NCBI RefSeq assembly: GCF_010501015.1
Contig: NZ_QVML01000004.1
Location: forward strand, 1 to 64,000
DNA length: 64,000 bases
Direction of reading: 5' to 3'
From: Bacteroides sp. 214
GTDB lineage: Bacteria; Bacteroidota; Bacteroidia; Bacteroidales; Bacteroidaceae
Numbering within the stretch: position 1 is the stretch's first letter; every line of letters begins with the position of its first letter. The translations under genes were made by a program, and so were the position numbers. The notes below the pieces were generated by a model, which did not search any database, was not told the DNA's origin, and was given only the letters and a program-made list of their open reading frames with translations. Below, piece after piece: positions 60,000-64,000 of this stretch.

Positions 60000-62450
60000 A
60001 TGATAAAGAAAATATTCCTTGCAGTTTGCCTCTTTTCTTTTGCTTTTGCGATGAAAGCAGAAGCTCAGCAGCAGTACAAACTATGGTATGACGCTCCCGC
60101 GCAAGTGTGGACAGAAGCATTACCTCTTGGCAATGGGCGACTGGGTGCTATGGTTTATGGCAACCCCGTTGTAGAGCAAATTCAGCTCAACGAAGAAACC
60201 ATTTGGGCAGGCAGCCCTAATAACAATGCCAACCCTAATGCGTTGGAATACATCCCCAAAGTACGCGAACTCGTGTTTCAAGGTAAGTACCTCGAAGCAC
60301 AAACGCTCGCTACGGAAAAGGTTATGGCAAACACGAACTCCGGTATGCCCTATCAAACCTTCGGCGACCTTCGTATCTCCTTCCCGGGACATTCGCATTA
60401 CACCGATTATTACCGTGAGTTGAGTCTGGACTCCGCGCGGGCAGTGGTTATGTACAAGGTGGATGGGGTAACTTACCGCCGAGAAACAATAACCTCTTTC
60501 TCCGATCAGGTAGTTACTGTGCGCCTCACTGCCAGTAAACCCGGCATGATTAATTGCCATGCGCTATTTACCACCCCGCACCAAGATGCGATGATTAAGA
60601 CAGAGGGAGATTGTATCTCTTTATCTGCTACCACCTTTACTCATGAAAAGCAGAGTGGGAAAGTGCGTTTTCAGGGAAGACTGGCAAGCAAGTCAAAAGG
60701 TGGGAAGGTTATCTATAGAGATGGGGTAGCTACTGTGGAGAATGCCGACGAAGTTACTTTCTACGTTTCCATAGCCACTTGCTTCAATAACTATAAAGAT
60801 ATTACAGGTAATGAAATAGAGCGTGCACGCGGCTACCTCGAAAACGCATTGACAAAAGATTACCAAGCCTCTAAAGCTGCTCATATATCCTTCTTTAAGA
60901 GTTATATGGATAGAGTCTCTATCCATTTGGGCGAAGATAAATATGCCAGTGTTACTACCGATATGCGTGTGCAGAACTTCAAGGAAACCAATGATGCTTA
61001 TCTGGTAGCTATGTACTTTCAGTTTGGACGTTACCTGCTGATATGCAGCTCGCAACCCGAAGGGCAGCCTGCTAATCTGCAAGGTATCTGGAACGACAAA
61101 GTGCTTCCTTCGTGGGATAGTAAATATACTTGTAACATCAACGTAGAGATGAACTACTGGCCTGCCGAAGTGGCTAACCTGAGCGAGCTGCACGAACCGC
61201 TATTACGCATGACAAAAGAGGTAAGCGAAACAGGACGGCAAACTGCTCAAATCATGTACGGTGCCAATGGTTGGGTATTGCATCATAATACCGACATCTG
61301 GCGTATTACAGGCGCGGTAGATAGAGCGCCTTCGGGTATGTGGCCTACGGGTGGAGCGTGGTTGTGTCGTCATTTATGGGAGCGTTATCTTTATACCGGC
61401 GATGTGGTATTTCTGCGTGCTGCTTATCCGATACTGAAGGAAGCGGGCGTTTTCTTCGATGAGATTATGGTATACGAACCGGCAAACGGTTGGCTGGTGG
61501 TATGCCCCAGCAACTCACCCGAGAATACACATGCGGGTAGCAACGGTAAATCAACCACAGCAGGTGGATGTACTATGGATAACCAACTGATTTTCGATCT
61601 TTGGAATTCTATTATCACAGCGGCTCGGTTACTCGACGTAGATACTGAATTTGCCAATCGCTTAGAGCAACGTCTTACAGAAATGGCACCGATGCAAGTA
61701 GGAAGCTGGGGACAATTGCAAGAGTGGATGTTCGACTGGGATAACCCGAAAGATGTACATCGTCATGTATCACACTTGTACGGTCTTTTCCCAAGTAATC
61801 AGATATCACCTTTCCGTACACCCCAATTGTTTGATGCGGCTCGTACTTCTTTGATAGCTCGTGGCGACCCCTCAACAGGTTGGAGCATGGGTTGGAAAGT
61901 TTGCTTGTGGGCACGCCTGCTCGATGGCGATCATGCTTATAAACTAATTACCGATCAACTCTCTTTGGTACGTAATGAAAAGAAGATGGGGGGTACCTAT
62001 CCTAACCTGTTCGATGCACATCCGCCTTTCCAGATAGATGGGAATTTTGGTTGTGCTGCCGGTGTGATCGAAATGCTAATGCAAAGTCATGACGGGTTTA
62101 TCTATTTACTTCCCGCGCTACCTTCTCTCTGGAAAGATGGAAGTATCAAAGGTATTGTTGCCCGTGGTGGTTTCGAACTCGATATGTCGTGGAAGGATGG
62201 AAAAATAGAGAAACTGAGTGTATTTTCGCGTCGTGGTGGTAACTGTCGCTTGTTGTCGGCCAATCCTCTATCGGGTAAAGGCTTGAAAAAAGCTAGTGGC
62301 GAGAACCCTAATGAACTATACGAAACACCCGAAGTAATGCAACCACTCATCAACGAGCAAGCAGTGTTGAACACGATAGAACTACCCAAAATATACATGT
62401 ACGACCTTGCCACCAAAGCAGGTCAAACATACACCATTATTGGAAAATAA
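60000..62450 (+). CDS. GH95 alpha-L-fucosidase/alpha-L-galactosidase
   Basis: 816 residues from ATG 60000, which gives a signal peptide (FLAVCLFSFAFAMKAEAQ); TTG 59943 overlaps the previous gene and is rejected. The GH95 start pattern is clear (LWYDAPAQVWTEALPLGNGRLGAMVYG, LNEETIWAGSP). The catalytic (alpha/alpha)6 domain has NLQGIWND, CNINVEMNYWPAE, HHNTDIWR, SPENTHAG-like and DGNFGCAAG segments. In the RG-II system the GH95 enzyme BT1010 acts as an alpha-L-galactosidase on side chain A. Whether this one prefers L-galactose or L-fucose is not decidable by eye. Confidence 0.9.
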   Translation: MIKKIFLAVCLFSFAFAMKAEAQQQYKLWYDAPAQVWTEALPLGNGRLGAMVYGNPVVEQIQLNEETIWAGSPNNNANPNALEYIPKVRELVFQGKYLEAQTLATEKVMANTNSGMPYQTFGDLRISFPGHSHYTDYYRELSLDSARAVVMYKVDGVTYRRETITSFSDQVVTVRLTASKPGMINCHALFTTPHQDAMIKTEGDCISLSATTFTHEKQSGKVRFQGRLASKSKGGKVIYRDGVATVENADEVTFYVSIATCFNNYKDITGNEIERARGYLENALTKDYQASKAAHISFFKSYMDRVSIHLGEDKYASVTTDMRVQNFKETNDAYLVAMYFQFGRYLLICSSQPEGQPANLQGIWNDKVLPSWDSKYTCNINVEMNYWPAEVANLSELHEPLLRMTKEVSETGRQTAQIMYGANGWVLHHNTDIWRITGAVDRAPSGMWPTGGAWLCRHLWERYLYTGDVVFLRAAYPILKEAGVFFDEIMVYEPANGWLVVCPSNSPENTHAGSNGKSTTAGGCTMDNQLIFDLWNSIITAARLLDVDTEFANRLEQRLTEMAPMQVGSWGQLQEWMFDWDNPKDVHRHVSHLYGLFPSNQISPFRTPQLFDAARTSLIARGDPSTGWSMGWKVCLWARLLDGDHAYKLITDQLSLVRNEKKMGGTYPNLFDAHPPFQIDGNFGCAAGVIEMLMQSHDGFIYLLPALPSLWKDGSIKGIVARGGFELDMSWKDGKIEKLSVFSRRGGNCRLLSANPLSGKGLKKASGENPNELYETPEVMQPLINEQAVLNTIELPKIYMYDLATKAGQTYTIIGK

Positions 62451-62468
62451 TTAAATACTATACACATT

Positions 62469-63902
62469 ATGAACATTCGATTAATCGTATTAACAATCTT
62501 AGTAGCCCTCTCAGTAGGGGCAGTTGCGCAAAAGGCGTATATTCCTTGGGAACACGGCAAACTAAAAGTATCTGAAGAGAGCCGTTACCTGAAACATGAA
62601 GACGGTACGCCTTTCTTCTGGTTAGGTGACACAGGTTGGTTGCTTCCCGAACGCTTAAACAGAGACGAGGCTAGTTATTATCTGGAACAATGTGCCAAAG
62701 CCGGTTACAATGTGGTGCAGGTGCAAACTATCAATGGAGTACCTGCAATGAATGTGTACGGACAATCCTCTCACCCCGATGGCTATAACTTCAAAGACAT
62801 CAATAAAAAAGGTGTGTACGGATACTGGGATCACATGGATTATATCATTGATACTGCGGCAAGGAAAGGCATCTATATCGGTATGGTATGTATCTGGGGC
62901 GGATTAGTAAAAGGTGGCGCAATGGATGTGAAGCAAGCACAAGCCTATGGCAAATTCTTGGCCGAACGCTACAAAGATAGACCTAATATCATCTGGTTTA
63001 TCGGTGGCGATGTTAAAGGCGATGTGAAAACAGCCGAGTGGGAAATGCTTGCGAATACCATACGTCCCATCTGTAAAGACCACCTGATGACGTTCCACCC
63101 CTTTGGTAGAACAATATCTACTACTTGGTTCAACAATGCTGATTGGTTGGATTTTAATATGTTCCAGAGCGGACATCGTCGCTATGGTCAGCGTAAAGGC
63201 GATGGCGATTATCCTATCGAAGAGAACACCGAAGAAGACGGTTGGCGCTTTGTAGAGCGCAGTTTGGCTGTAGCACCACTGAAACCGGTTGTTGATGGCG
63301 AACCTATTTACGAACATATACCACAAGGCTTGCACGATCCTAACGAAACGCGCTGGAACGATGCGGATGTTCGTCGCTATGCCTATTGGTCGGTATTTGC
63401 CGGATCGTTTGGTCATACGTATGGTCACAGTTCTATTATGCAATTCTATAGACCGGGTATTGGTGCGGCTTATGGGGCAACTATTGCTTGGTATGACGCA
63501 TTGAAAGATCCCGGTTTTAACCAAATGAAATATCTTAAGAACCTGATGCTTGCTTTCCCATATTTTGAGCGTGTGCCCGACCAAAGTGTTATTGCCGGTA
63601 CTAACGGCGAACGCTACGATCGTGCTATCGCTACCCGTGGTAGTGACTATTTGCTGGTGTACAACTACTCTGGCAAACCTATGGAGATAGACTTGAAGAA
63701 GGTAAGCGGTGCAAAGAAAAACGTGTGGTGGTATAGCGCTAAGAGTGGTAAACTAACCTACATTGGTGAGTTCGACAATAAAGTAACCACTTTTCAGCAC
63801 GACAGCGGATATATGAGCGGCAATGACCAAGTGTTGATTGCTGTGGATGCCTCTAAAGAATATGTGAAAAAAGAATGGACAGAATTGCCTACGCGCAACT
63901 AA
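62469..63902 (+). CDS. GH140 endo-apiosidase (DUF4038 family)
   Basis: 477 residues. Signal peptide (VLTILVALSVGAVAQ). A TIM-barrel with the DUF4038 entry pattern (YLKHEDGTPFFWLGDTGWLL) and C-terminal beta domain (YLLVYNYSGKPMEIDLKK). Asp181 in IIWFIGGDVKG and Glu278 in VVDGEPIYEH are the probable acid/base and nucleophile; their spacing of 97 agrees with that recalled for BT1012. GH140 cleaves the bond between apiose and backbone galacturonate, freeing side chains A and B of RG-II. This is the most specific RG-II marker in the window. Confidence 0.9.
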   Translation: MNIRLIVLTILVALSVGAVAQKAYIPWEHGKLKVSEESRYLKHEDGTPFFWLGDTGWLLPERLNRDEASYYLEQCAKAGYNVVQVQTINGVPAMNVYGQSSHPDGYNFKDINKKGVYGYWDHMDYIIDTAARKGIYIGMVCIWGGLVKGGAMDVKQAQAYGKFLAERYKDRPNIIWFIGGDVKGDVKTAEWEMLANTIRPICKDHLMTFHPFGRTISTTWFNNADWLDFNMFQSGHRRYGQRKGDGDYPIEENTEEDGWRFVERSLAVAPLKPVVDGEPIYEHIPQGLHDPNETRWNDADVRRYAYWSVFAGSFGHTYGHSSIMQFYRPGIGAAYGATIAWYDALKDPGFNQMKYLKNLMLAFPYFERVPDQSVIAGTNGERYDRAIATRGSDYLLVYNYSGKPMEIDLKKVSGAKKNVWWYSAKSGKLTYIGEFDNKVTTFQHDSGYMSGNDQVLIAVDASKEYVKKEWTELPTRN

Positions 63903-63915
63903 AAACGTTCCGACC

Positions 63916-64000
63916 ATGAAAAACAGATTAGTTACACTCCTTATCATCACCTGCCTTTGCATCTTTGCAAAGGCAAGTGTGTCTGTAAGTAGCCTGCAAG
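63916..64000 (+). CDS. Start of a further secreted PUL protein (cut by window end)
   Basis: Only the first 28 codons are present, 13 bp after the GH140 stop. They encode a clear signal peptide (KNRLVTLLIITCLCIFAKA) followed by SVSVSSLQ. A mature start of the type V-x-V-x-x-L is common in long GH78 rhamnosidases, but the fragment is too short to assign. It belongs to the same operon. Confidence 0.7.
   Translation, partial: MKNRLVTLLIITCLCIFAKASVSVSSLQ

Overview
The window looks like a chromosome segment of a gut-type Bacteroidales species (Bacteroides, Phocaeicola or a close relative). This rests on Bacteroides-type promoters (TTTG, 19 bp, TAnnTTTG) in front of tRNA and protein genes, the absence of strong Shine-Dalgarno sites, two SusC/SusD pairs, SPII lipoproteins with short lipoboxes, and the thrA / phosphoglycerate-mutase-like / thrC gene order. 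No phage, plasmid, integrase or insertion-sequence transposase gene was seen.

Left part (1-28500) is mostly housekeeping. It holds three tRNA genes, an Fe-S membrane protein with a Tat-exported aldo/keto reductase, LptF/G-like permease, ribBA, an aspartate-type aminotransferase, a small ferredoxin, a PorT-like protein, metA, a U32 peptidase, a TonB receptor with a LuxR-type regulator, an FAD oxidoreductase, radA, the threonine operon and an SLC12-like transporter. Between radA and the FAD oxidoreductase gene sits a 486-bp element: a GxxExxY (PD-(D/E)XK superfamily) gene bounded by 40-bp inverted repeats matching at 39 of 40 positions. The threonine operon is preceded by a Thr-rich leader peptide inside a pairable leader RNA, which suggests attenuation.

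Right part (28600-64000) is one large polysaccharide utilisation locus on the + strand that runs off the window. It has SusC1/SusD1, a TIM-barrel lipoprotein, a beta-helix lipoprotein, SusC2/SusD2, two PL1-type pectate lyases, two DUF3826 proteins, a GH43-like protein, a propeller plus (alpha/alpha)6 enzyme resembling GH143-GH142, GH78, GH28, a CE19-like esterase with extra domains, GH95, GH140 and the start of another secreted protein. This set matches from memory the rhamnogalacturonan-II (RG-II) locus of B. thetaiotaomicron (BT1010-BT1029 region). The lyases would cut the homogalacturonan backbone, the SusCD pairs import fragments, and the periplasmic enzymes remove rhamnose, galacturonate, L-galactose/fucose, arabinose, apiose-linked and methyl-ester groups. 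No PUL regulator lies in the window.

The intergenic regions hold the least explained signal. At least six arrays of 4-5 degenerate tandem units, nearly all with a 22-bp period (one 21 bp), occur between genes. Their unit sequences mostly differ. Two of the regions share a block of about 150 bp in inverted orientation, with a core about 94% identical. The region before SusC1 carries the decayed start of a paralogue of the TIM-barrel gene, which points to an old operon duplication.
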